From positions 254,486 to 318,485 of the forward strand of contig NZ_PCQD01000004.1 of assembly GCF_002979975.1 (NCBI RefSeq): a stretch of DNA of 64,000 bases, given 5' to 3'. A program made the translations under genes and the position numbers. The DNA comes from Pseudomonas sp. MYb185 (GTDB taxonomy: Bacteria; Pseudomonadota; Gammaproteobacteria; Pseudomonadales; Pseudomonadaceae). The notes below the pieces were generated by a model that was not told the origin of the DNA, made no database searches, and saw only the letters and a program-made list of their open reading frames with translations. Of the stretch, positions 56,778-64,000 are shown piece by piece. Position 1 is the stretch's first letter. Each line of letters starts with the position of its first letter.

Positions 56778-57802
56778 GCGAGCAGCAGAAGACCCGAATC
56801 CTGGAAACCATGGACGAGCCGCTGGGCGAGGAAGCCTTGCAGCGTACACGGATTCTCGGTGAAGCGACGCTCAGTGGCCATGAGCAGGTGCTGAGTGTCG
56901 AGTTGCCCGAGCCGGGGCTGCTCAATGCGCCCCCACGCAGCCGCTGGCCGAGTCGCCTGGGCAAGCTACTGCTGGCCGTGGTGTTGGGTGCGGCGGCCCA
57001 CGAGTGGGGGCAGTGGACGCTGGCGGCCTGGCATTGGCAGCCGGTAGCCGGAGCGCTGGTGGGACTGTCTGGACTGGCATTGGCTGGGACCGGATTGAAG
57101 GCCTGGTGGGATATTCGCCGCCAGCGCGCCCGTCTGACCGATCTGGAACAGCTGCGACTGGAAATGCAGGCAGCACTCGCCGACCCACGCGAGCGTCTGG
57201 CAGTGGACTGGCTGGACCGTCTGCAGGCGCTGTATGCGGATACCCCGCTGGCGGTGCGGCTGATTGCGGCCTGCGCCGATCTGGATGCGTCACATACCGC
57301 TGAGGAGGTCAGCCGGCGGTTGAACCTGCTGTTCTACCAGCCGTTGGATCTGCAGGCGCGGCGCCTGCTGCAGCGGGATGCGGTGGGTACCGGGCTGCTG
57401 GTGGCGACCAGCCCCTGGGTAACCGTCGACCTGTTGCTGGTGGTATGGCGCAATATCCGCATGATGCAGCGCATCGCCATATGTTATGGACTGCCGATCA
57501 GCCAATTGAGCAGTTGGCGCCTGGCCCGGCATGTATTGCGCAATATCGCCCTGGCCGGCGGCACCGAAATGGCCATAGGTGCACTCAGCGACAGCCTGTT
57601 GTCGGGGGTGCTGGAAAAACTGGCGGCGCGGGTCGGGCAGGGGGTCGGTGTCGGCCTGTACAGCGCCCGGCTCGGCCATTTCACCCTGGATCTGTGCCGT
57701 GCGTCACCTCTGGCGAACCGGGATATGCTGGCCGAGGATAACCGTGGCATCATCCAGGGCATCAGGGATCGTTTGGGCAAGGTAACGGATGACAAGGCAT
57801 AA
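56774..57802 (+). CDS. YcjF family (TIGR01620) inner-membrane protein
   Basis: A 342-residue protein with two N-terminal hydrophobic segments (about 55-75 and 85-110) and a C-terminal region (about 200-290) that contains PWVTVDLLLVVWRNIRMMQ. It is the usual neighbour of YcjX, coupled by an ATGA junction. It probably anchors or partners YcjX in the inner membrane. Confidence 0.9.
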   Translation: MSEQQKTRILETMDEPLGEEALQRTRILGEATLSGHEQVLSVELPEPGLLNAPPRSRWPSRLGKLLLAVVLGAAAHEWGQWTLAAWHWQPVAGALVGLSGLALAGTGLKAWWDIRRQRARLTDLEQLRLEMQAALADPRERLAVDWLDRLQALYADTPLAVRLIAACADLDASHTAEEVSRRLNLLFYQPLDLQARRLLQRDAVGTGLLVATSPWVTVDLLLVVWRNIRMMQRIAICYGLPISQLSSWRLARHVLRNIALAGGTEMAIGALSDSLLSGVLEKLAARVGQGVGVGLYSARLGHFTLDLCRASPLANRDMLAEDNRGIIQGIRDRLGKVTDDKA

Positions 57803-58499
57803 ATCGCGTCGGCGCTGGCAGCTGGAGCGCTGGCTCAATGGACAGAAGGACAAGCTGCAGGAGCAATGGCTGGAGCTGCGCGAACAGTTGCTGCCGGCCA
57901 GCTGGCCGGCGCGCTGCCAGCGCATGCAGCAACTGCCCGAGGGCAACGCCAGCCGCTGGCTGCCACAGCCAGGCTCCAGTACGGCGGAGCTGGCGCTATT
58001 GCTGGGCGAGTTGCCGCTGCAGCAGCGGCAATTGCTCGGCACGCTGCTGGACGCACCTGCGGCCGGTGCGCTGAGTCTGGCCGAGGCGGTAGAGCGCCTG
58101 CAGCTCGACTGGCGCCAGCGGCTGGATCCGCTGCACAGCCACCGCGAATATGCCGCGCAGCTCGAAACCCTCGCCCAGTTGCTGGAACTGAAGCCGGCCG
58201 CCCGTACGGCCTATCTCGACAACGAGCGGAAAATCTTCCCGGCCATCGACGCGCTGTTGTTCGAATCCCTGCCGATGCGCCTGCGTACCGACATGGCCAA
58301 CCGGCATGCGCCGGGGGCTGGCGCCTGCCTGGGGTGGTGGCAGCAGCGGCTGCTGGCGCGCGCCGGTGTAGCCGGTTTCGATCTGGCCGGGTTGGGCGAG
58401 GATGACTGGCCGGACATCCCGCCGGGGTGGTTCGCGCTGGGCTGGATCTGCGGGCTGCGGCTGGACCGCGCGAACATGACGGAATATTCATCGTCCTGA
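57789..58499 (+). CDS. Unidentified protein in the ycjXF operon
   Basis: A 236-residue protein I cannot name. It is basic at the N-terminus (MTRHKSRRRWQLERWL), then Leu/Gln/Arg-rich and mostly helical, with WLELREQLLPASWPARCQRM and a C-terminal WPDIPPGWFALGWICGLRL. No signal peptide or clear transmembrane segment. It starts 14 bases inside ycjF, so it is co-translated with it. A functional link to the YcjX-YcjF pair is inference. Confidence 0.7.
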   Translation: MTRHKSRRRWQLERWLNGQKDKLQEQWLELREQLLPASWPARCQRMQQLPEGNASRWLPQPGSSTAELALLLGELPLQQRQLLGTLLDAPAAGALSLAEAVERLQLDWRQRLDPLHSHREYAAQLETLAQLLELKPAARTAYLDNERKIFPAIDALLFESLPMRLRTDMANRHAPGAGACLGWWQQRLLARAGVAGFDLAGLGEDDWPDIPPGWFALGWICGLRLDRANMTEYSSS

Positions 58500-58572
58500 T
58501 GCTTCCGTGCCGGGCTTGCCTGGCCCAGTGGATGCCATATGATGGCAACATCCTGATTTCAGAGACAAATCC

Positions 58573-59367
58573 ATGACCTTCGCTGATCTTCTCGCTGCTC
58601 TTGCCGATTCCGCTGACAATAGCGTCACCCTGCCTGCTGACTGGGCCCAGGGGCGCGCTGGCTATGGCGGTCTGGTGGCGGCACTGGTATACGAGGGCAT
58701 GCGTGCCAAGGTCGGAGCGGAGCGCCCGGTGCGCTCACTGGCGATTACCTTCGTTGGCCCGGTGGCCACCGAGGTGGAGATGCAGGTCGAGGCCCGGGTG
58801 CTGCGCCAGGGCAAGGCGGTGACCCAGATGCTCGGCATGGCCACGCAGAACGGCGAGGTGATGTGCGTGGTGCAGGGCAGTTTCGGCGCTTCGCGCGAAT
58901 CCGCGGTGGCGGTCGATGCCGAACCGGCACCGCTCATCAAGGCGCCGGAGGAGTGCACCCAGATCCCCTATATCGAAGGGTTGTTCCCGATCTTTCTGCA
59001 GCACTTCGAAACCCGTTGGGGGATTGGCGACCTGCCTTTCAGCAACAGCCGCAAGCGGGAGATGGGTGGCTGGATGCGCTTTGCCGGGGATGAGGGCGAA
59101 ATCCATGAGGCGCACATCCTGGGGCTGGTGGACGTCTGGCCGCCGGCAATCCTGCCGCATCTGCAGCGCCGTGTGCCGGCCAGTTCGCTGACCTGGACCA
59201 TCGAGTTCATCCAGCCCCAGCCGGTCATCGCCAACACCGACTGGCTGAAATACCGCGCCGAGGTGGAATACGCCCGGGACGGCTACGGCCATACCTCGGC
59301 GATGATCTGGAATCAGGCCGACCAACTGGTGGCCATCAGCCGGCAGACCGTCACGGTCTTCGGCTGA
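58573..59367 (+). CDS. Thioesterase family protein (acyl-CoA thioesterase-like)
   Basis: A 264-residue tandem hot-dog protein of the TesB-like/4HBT_3 group: GYGGLVAALVYEGMRAKV at the N-terminus, SLAITFVGPVATEVEM, and a second half with WTIEFIQPQPVI and YARDGYGHTSAMIW. Predicted to cleave acyl-CoA thioesters; chain preference unknown. Cytosolic. It ends 6 bases before the convergent cmoB stop, so no terminator separates them. Confidence 0.88.
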   Translation: MTFADLLAALADSADNSVTLPADWAQGRAGYGGLVAALVYEGMRAKVGAERPVRSLAITFVGPVATEVEMQVEARVLRQGKAVTQMLGMATQNGEVMCVVQGSFGASRESAVAVDAEPAPLIKAPEECTQIPYIEGLFPIFLQHFETRWGIGDLPFSNSRKREMGGWMRFAGDEGEIHEAHILGLVDVWPPAILPHLQRRVPASSLTWTIEFIQPQPVIANTDWLKYRAEVEYARDGYGHTSAMIWNQADQLVAISRQTVTVFG

Positions 59368-59373
59368 CAGGCC

Positions 59374-60345
59374 CTAGGGGCGCGTCGCCAGCACGGTGGC
59401 GCGCAATGGCGCTGGGTATCCCTCGCAGGTCAGCGCCGGATTGGCCGGATCGAGAAACTCCGGCAATGACTGGAACCGCATCCATTCGGTACTGCGCTGC
59501 TCCTCTACGCTGGTACGATTGAGATCGACGCAGCGTACATCGGTGTAGCCGCAGCGGCGCAGAAAGCGCTCCAGCATGGCTACCGACGGCAGGAACCAGA
59601 CGTTGCGCATCTGCGCATAGCGGTCCTCGGGAATCAGGCACTGCTGTTCATCGCCCTCGATCACCAGGGTTTCCAGCACCAATTGACCGCCAGGGCGCAG
59701 GCAGGCTTTCAACTGCAGCAGGTGGTCCAGCGGTGCGCGGCGGTGATACAGCACCCCCATGGAAAATACACAGTCGAAGCCGGCGCTGGGCTCGGGCAGA
59801 TCTTCCAAAGTGAAGGGTAACTGCCATACAGGTGCATCCGGCAGGTAGCGGCGAATGGCTTCGAACTGGGTCAGGAACAGCAGGTTCGGGTCCACGCCGA
59901 TGACCAGCCGGGCGCCATCCTGCCACATGCGCCACATGTGATAGCCGTTGCCGCAGCCGACATCCAGCACCCGCTTGCCGCCAAGATCCAGATGCGGCGA
60001 CACCCGCTGCCACTTCCAGTCCGAACGCCACTCGGTATCGATATGCACGCCGAACAACTCGAAGGGCCCCTTGCGCCAGGGATGCAGTCCCTGCAGTGCC
60101 GCCAGCAGATCCTGCTGTTGCTGGCTATCAAGGTCATCGCGCTGGCCGATGTGCACGCCGCTGCGCATATCGAGCGTGCCTGGCAGTTGGTTCGGCAACT
60201 GCTCCAGGCAAGCCTGCCAGCGGGGCAAGTCGCCATGCCGGCGGGCCTGCTCCAGGCGCTGCTGCAGGGCGGCCGGCAGGTCATCCAGCCAATGTTCCAG
60301 GGGGGTACCGCTCAGCTCGCGGTAGAGAGGGGAGTAATCGATCAC
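59374..60345 (-). CDS. cmoB: tRNA U34 carboxymethyltransferase
   Basis: Transfers the carboxymethyl group of carboxy-SAM to 5-hydroxyuridine at the tRNA wobble position to give cmo5U. The 323-residue length equals that of E. coli CmoB as I recall it. SAM-type loop [15 protein letters not shown] (about 125-139), then [18 protein letters not shown]. The GTG start ([13 protein letters not shown]) overlaps the cmoA stop by 4 bases. Confidence 0.96.
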   Translation of the reverse strand: MIDYSPLYRELSGTPLEHWLDDLPAALQQRLEQARRHGDLPRWQACLEQLPNQLPGTLDMRSGVHIGQRDDLDSQQQQDLLAALQGLHPWRKGPFELFGVHIDTEWRSDWKWQRVSPHLDLGGKRVLDVGCGNGYHMWRMWQDGARLVIGVDPNLLFLTQFEAIRRYLPDAPVWQLPFTLEDLPEPSAGFDCVFSMGVLYHRRAPLDHLLQLKACLRPGGQLVLETLVIEGDEQQCLIPEDRYAQMRNVWFLPSVAMLERFLRRCGYTDVRCVDLNRTSVEEQRSTEWMRFQSLPEFLDPANPALTCEGYPAPLRATVLATRP

Positions 60346-61082
60346 GCGTGGGCCATTATCGAACCGAAATTGAGGCACTGGAACCAAGTGTAGGCCTGGC
60401 TGAAGCCGGCAGCCTGCAGCCGTTCGAGGTGCGCCTGCTGAGTGTCCAGCAACATGACATTCTCGATGGCGCTGCGTTTCTGGGCGATTTCCAGGTCGCT
60501 GTAGCCATTGGCGCGCTTGAAGGCGTAATGCACCTGCTCCAGGTGATGCTGCACGTTCGACTCGGCGAAACGGAATTTCTCCGAGAGGATAAGCACACCA
60601 CCGGGCAGCAGCGCATCGCGTATGCGGCTCAGCACTGCCAGTCGATGCTGCGGGGCGATGAATTGCAGGGTGAAGTTCAATATCACCACCGAGCACGGCT
60701 GCAATTCCACCTCGAGAATATCCCCCTGCACCACGCTTGCCGGTACCAGCTCCTCGGTCATCGAGTCCTGGGCGCTGAGGTACTCGCGGCAACGCTGGAC
60801 CATGGCTTCGGCATTGTCCACGGCGATGATCCGGCAGCCCTCGCTGCGCAGATGGCGGCGCATGGATTGTGTCGCCGCGCCCAGCGAGCAGCCCAGGTCA
60901 TAGATCAGCGTATCCGGCTGAGCATATTGGGCGGCGATGACACCGATGTTTTCCACAATCGTCGGGTAGCCCGGAATCGAGCGTTTGATCATGTCGGGAA
61001 ACACCCGCGCCACGTTGTGATCGAAAACAAAATCGCTTACCTGCGGCAGCGGCGCTGCGAACAGCTTGTCTACATCGGTCAT
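60342..61082 (-). CDS. cmoA: Carboxy-S-adenosyl-L-methionine synthase
   Basis: Makes carboxy-SAM from SAM and prephenate, the substrate of CmoB. The 246-residue methyltransferase-fold protein has [20 protein letters not shown], then [16 protein letters not shown] (about 61-76). The start at [11 protein letters not shown] is chosen over an in-frame TTG eight codons earlier. It forms a coupled cmoAB unit. The 268 bases upstream to the fimV-like gene contain no gene. Confidence 0.96.
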   Translation of the reverse strand: MTDVDKLFAAPLPQVSDFVFDHNVARVFPDMIKRSIPGYPTIVENIGVIAAQYAQPDTLIYDLGCSLGAATQSMRRHLRSEGCRIIAVDNAEAMVQRCREYLSAQDSMTEELVPASVVQGDILEVELQPCSVVILNFTLQFIAPQHRLAVLSRIRDALLPGGVLILSEKFRFAESNVQHHLEQVHYAFKRANGYSDLEIAQKRSAIENVMLLDTQQAHLERLQAAGFSQAYTWFQCLNFGSIMAHA

Positions 61083-61212
61083 GGGGAGGTCCAGCTGAAT
61101 CGGCAAAACGTCATTTTACATCAATGCATCGGACTTGAGTTGCTCGGGCATCGGCGACCGTTTGTCAATAAAATGACCTTGTTATGCTTTTGCCAGGAAA
61201 TTCGTGATTTAT

Positions 61213-61241
61213 TTGACGATAATGTGCTGGAGCCGTATTCG
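61213..61241 (+). promoter_or_regulatory. Candidate promoter for the FimV-like gene
   Basis: TTGACG (61213-61218) and TATTCG (61236-61241) with a 17-base spacer, 110 bases upstream of the ATG. The -35 match is good and the -10 match is moderate. Confidence 0.4.
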
Positions 61242-61350
61242 CACAGCTGATCTGTGGTGGCATAATAATGGCTAATGCGCTCGCCCGATCTCTGAAGGTT
61301 GCTCCGGCAACTCTGAGCGGCAGACATCAATCAACACAAGGAAGGCTGAA

Positions 61351-63234
61351 ATGGACGTCCATCGCCAGATAATCGCGGGAATGGCTTCACTGGCAGCCCT
61401 CTATGCCGGCTCCAGTCATGCCCTGGGGCTGGGGGAGCTGCAACTGGAATCGGCGCTGAGCCAGCCGCTCAGAGGCGTTATCACTCTCCATGGTGCCCAG
61501 GGGCTGACACCTGCCGATGTGCGTATTTCCCTGGCGGATGCCGAGGCGTTTGCCCGGGTGGGTATCGAACGACCCCATTTCCTCACCGATCTGCGTTTCA
61601 CCCCGGTCATGCTGAATCAGCAACTGGCAGTGCGCGTCGAATCCAGCCGGCCGGTCAACGAGCCCTACCTCAACTTCCTGGTGCAGTTGCATCGCCCCGG
61701 TGGCCTGTTGCTGCGGGAATACACCCTGTTGCTGGACCCGCCCCTGTACCAGCCGACGCCGATACTGGCGACCACCGTCACTCCAGCGTCCATGCCGGCG
61801 GCGGTTGCGCCGCCGGTGTCTTCCGCGCCGGCGCAGCCACGGCCCCAGCCGAGCCTGCCGACGTTGCAGCCGCAACCAGGGGCGGGCCGGTATCAGACCG
61901 CCGCTGGTGATAGCCTGTGGGCGATCGCCGCGTCGACCCGGGCCGACAGCTCGGTGCCGGTACGCACCCAGATGCTGGCCATCCGTGCACTCAATCCGGC
62001 GGCCTTCATCGATGGCGATATCGATCGGCTACGCACCGGCCAGACGCTGACGCTGCCCACCGCGCAGCAGGTCGGTGCGTCACCGGCAGCCGCATCCGCG
62101 GGGCAGACGACGCCAGGCAGCACCAGGCTCGCAGCGGTCACGCCGGATGCGGCGCCGGCAACTGCCTTGCCGGATCAGCAGGATCGCCTGCGTATCGAAG
62201 AACCCCTGCTGCAGGCCACGGCACTGGAAAATGAGGAACTGAAGAATCGCCTGGGCGTGCTGGAGTCGCGTTTCAATACTCTATTGACCGAGCTCGATGC
62301 CCGTGACCGACAGATTGCCAGCCTGCAGGCTGAGCTCGATGTGATGCGTCGGGCGCGCGATGCGCAGCTGCAGCTGGCAGCTGCGGCGCCCCAAACTGAG
62401 GTGGGGGAGGCCGACCGGTTCTCCGTAGCGCCGCCACAGGCAGGCGTGATGGCGGCCAGCAGCGACAGCCCAGTGGTTGCCGGCGCGCTCCAGAGCAGCA
62501 TGTCCGCAGCGGAAGCCGCACCGGCCGCGGGTGAGCCGCGCAGCTCGATCATGAACTGGTGGCCGGCGTTGCTGGCATTGCTGGTCGTCCTGGCCGGGGC
62601 CATTCTCCTGCGGCTGCGCCGTGGCCTGGAGACAGAGCTGGTGGTTCCTGTTGCCAGCCCGGCGCCACAGCCGGTTACCATCCCCGGCAGCAAGACCGCT
62701 GATCCACTGGAAGGCGTGGAGCTGTACATCACCTATGGCCGGTTGGTTGAGGCGCGGGACATGCTCGACAAGGCCATCAGTGCCGAGCCCCAGCGTGTCG
62801 ATCTGCGTCAGCGCCAACTGGCGGTACTGGCCGAGCTGGGGGACGCGGTGGCCTTTGCCGAGCAGCAGGCGGTGGTGCTGGAGCTGGGTGGTGACCGGGC
62901 CCGGGTCGATCAACTGAAGGCGCGCTTCCCGCAGCTGGAACAGGTCCGGACCAGGCAGCAGGCTCAGGTCGAGCCGGTGCAGGAGCCGTCGGTGGCCATA
63001 CCGGATGAGGCTGCGGATGTCGCTGCGCTGGATCTGGACAGTTTCGATCTGGATGCGGACTGGGATCTGATCGAGCAACTGGATAGCGACAATACCAAGC
63101 GCCATGTTGGCGGTGAACCTGCGGTGGAGGAACCGTTCGAGAGCAATCTCAATGACTTTCCCGAGGTTGGGGAGCTGGACGAGGCGTTCGCCGGCCATTT
63201 CACCCCGTCAGCGGACTCCCGCGGCAGCAATTGA
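61351..63234 (+). CDS. FimV-like LysM protein, shorter paralogue
   Basis: A 627-residue FimV-family protein: signal peptide (about 1-24), FimV N-terminal domain (LGLGELQLESALSQPLRGVI), Pro-rich linker, LysM (about 182-242), coiled coil (about 280-340), one transmembrane segment (WWPALLALLVVLAGAILL, about 402-424), and an acidic tail with helical repeats (LYITYGRLVEARDMLDKAIS). It lacks the C-terminal FimV domain present in fimV at 36.6 kb, ending in an acidic stretch and FTPSADSRGSN. The AAGGAAGG leader is a good ribosome site. A specialised role at the pole or in the cell wall is inference. Confidence 0.9.
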   Translation: MDVHRQIIAGMASLAALYAGSSHALGLGELQLESALSQPLRGVITLHGAQGLTPADVRISLADAEAFARVGIERPHFLTDLRFTPVMLNQQLAVRVESSRPVNEPYLNFLVQLHRPGGLLLREYTLLLDPPLYQPTPILATTVTPASMPAAVAPPVSSAPAQPRPQPSLPTLQPQPGAGRYQTAAGDSLWAIAASTRADSSVPVRTQMLAIRALNPAAFIDGDIDRLRTGQTLTLPTAQQVGASPAAASAGQTTPGSTRLAAVTPDAAPATALPDQQDRLRIEEPLLQATALENEELKNRLGVLESRFNTLLTELDARDRQIASLQAELDVMRRARDAQLQLAAAAPQTEVGEADRFSVAPPQAGVMAASSDSPVVAGALQSSMSAAEAAPAAGEPRSSIMNWWPALLALLVVLAGAILLRLRRGLETELVVPVASPAPQPVTIPGSKTADPLEGVELYITYGRLVEARDMLDKAISAEPQRVDLRQRQLAVLAELGDAVAFAEQQAVVLELGGDRARVDQLKARFPQLEQVRTRQQAQVEPVQEPSVAIPDEAADVAALDLDSFDLDADWDLIEQLDSDNTKRHVGGEPAVEEPFESNLNDFPEVGELDEAFAGHFTPSADSRGSN

Positions 63235-63251
63235 TGGCTATTGGGGAAAAT

Positions 63252-63279
63252 ACGAGGGCGGCCTGCGGGCCGCCCTCGT
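63252..63279. terminator. Terminator between the FimV-like gene and lon
   Basis: Perfect 12-bp stem ACGAGGGCGGCC / GGCCGCCCTCGT with loop TGCG. On the minus strand it is followed by ATTTTCCCC, which fits termination of lon; on the plus strand the T-run is absent. Confidence 0.7.
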
Positions 63280-63283
63280 GCGT

Positions 63284-64000
63284 TCAGGCGAACAGCACCT
63301 TGGCTACATCGCCGTAGCGCGAAGCGAAATGGATGGTCATGCCCTGTTTCAGGTAGTCGGGCAATTCCTCGTAGTCGCCGCGGTTGGCTTCCGGCAGGAT
63401 CAGCTCGAAGATCGATTGGCGCCGTGCGGCGATCACTTTCTCGCGTATACCGCCCACCGGTAGAACCTGGCCGGTGAGGGTGATCTCGCCGGTCATGGCG
63501 ATGCCTGGCTTCGGCGCCTGGTTGCGCGCCAGCGACAGCAGCGCACTGGCCATGGTGACCCCGGCGCTGGGACCATCCTTGGGCGTGGCGCCCTCCGGCA
63601 CATGCATGTGCACGAAGGCCTCGTCGAAGAACCGGGTGTCGGCCTTGAAGTCCTTGAGGTGGGCGCAGATGTAGCTGTAGGCGATTTCTGCCGACTCCTT
63701 CATCACTTCACCCAGCTTGCCAGTGAGCTTGAAGCCGCGATTGAGCGTATGCACGCGGTTGACCTCGATCGGCAGGGTCGCCCCACCCATGGATGTCCAG
63801 GCCAGTCCGGTGATCACACCGACGCCCTTGAGGGTCTTCTCGGTACGAAATGCCGGCGCGCCGAGCAGTTCGGGCAGGTTCTCCGGCTTGATGCCCAGCT
63901 TCTGGTCTGGCTCCTGCAGCAGCTTCATTACCGATTTACGTATCAGCTTGGCCAGTTGCTTCTCCAGGTTGCGCACCCCGGCCTCCCGGGCATAGCCCTC
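63284..64000 (-). CDS. lon: Lon-type ATP-dependent protease, C-terminal part (partial)
   Basis: The last 238 codons of a Lon protease; the N-terminal and most ATPase sequence lie beyond the right edge. The proteolytic dyad is visible: catalytic Ser in ATPKDGPSAGVTMA and Lys in VGGIREKVIAA. The substrate-channel segment YSYICAHLKDFKAD and ending VAKVLFA resemble the second Lon of Pseudomonas (AsrA type), not the E. coli-like Lon, from memory. The reading frame is open to the window edge (EGYAREAGVRNLEKQ). Confidence 0.92.
   Translation of the reverse strand, partial: EGYAREAGVRNLEKQLAKLIRKSVMKLLQEPDQKLGIKPENLPELLGAPAFRTEKTLKGVGVITGLAWTSMGGATLPIEVNRVHTLNRGFKLTGKLGEVMKESAEIAYSYICAHLKDFKADTRFFDEAFVHMHVPEGATPKDGPSAGVTMASALLSLARNQAPKPGIAMTGEITLTGQVLPVGGIREKVIAARRQSIFELILPEANRGDYEELPDYLKQGMTIHFASRYGDVAKVLFA

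Overview
The window is a gene-dense, GC-rich stretch of chromosome from a gammaproteobacterium of the Pseudomonadaceae. The evidence is gene content and order. There is a fabA-fabB pair beside gpsA-sixA, an fpr gene divergent from a FinR-type LysR regulator, and the run leuC-leuD-leuB-asd-(asd-like)-fimV-truA-trpF-...-accD-folC-dedD-cvpA-purF-metZ, which I recognise from Pseudomonas. One difference is that trpB-trpA sit between trpF and accD; in classical Pseudomonas I recall them elsewhere beside trpI. This may point to a lineage near but outside the best-known species (Halopseudomonas-like would fit, but that is inference). No rRNA, tRNA, CRISPR array, prophage or IS transposase gene was seen.

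Layout. 0.1-1.7 kb: DUF2789 protein and a Bcr/CflA drug exporter. 1.8-5.4 kb (minus): fabB, fabA and an acyl-CoA ligase broken by an 8-bp tandem duplication. 5.5-8.3 kb (minus): a periplasmic binding protein coupled to a hybrid histidine kinase. 8.5-14.2 kb (plus): gpsA, DUF4389, sixA, an unusual adenylate-forming enzyme, an alpha/beta hydrolase and DUF4892. 14.3-20.1 kb: penicillin-acylase-type hydrolase (minus), patatin phospholipase, selD-mnmH. 20.2-27.6 kb: two SDR oxidoreductases, an Smr protein, a tail-anchored unknown, a TauE/SafE permease, aroC, an MFS permease, a 61-aa membrane protein and fpr. 27.7-30.8 kb: finR, a 640-bp repeat island, a glycine-zipper protein and a LysR regulator. 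30.9-49.2 kb: biosynthetic block for leucine, aspartate-family amino acids, tryptophan, malonyl-CoA, folate, purine and methionine, with fimV and truA embedded. 49.2-53.2 kb: diguanylate cyclase, response regulator, ComEA-like protein and a chemoreceptor. 53.5-61.1 kb: rnd-ycgL, a TM2 protein, ycjX-ycjF plus an unknown partner, a thioesterase and cmoA-cmoB. 61.3-64 kb: a second, shorter FimV-like protein and the 3' end of a Lon protease gene.

How the genes work together. Many neighbours overlap by 1-8 bp (selD/mnmH, gpsA/DUF4389/sixA, leuC/leuD, trpF/trpB, accD/folC/dedD, rnd/ycgL, ycjX/ycjF, cmoA/cmoB), which implies translational coupling. Convergent pairs are separated by strong GC-rich hairpins (1748-1774, 26780-26804, 51741-51772, 63252-63279).

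I found no clearly new multi-gene system. The most notable signals are the five-to-six-unit hairpin repeat array with an adjacent 107-bp inverted-repeat element (28.6-29.2 kb) and its solitary relatives, the frameshifted ligase, an adenylate-forming enzyme lacking its catalytic lysine, the FimV paralogue, the binding protein/hybrid kinase pair, and the trpBA position.
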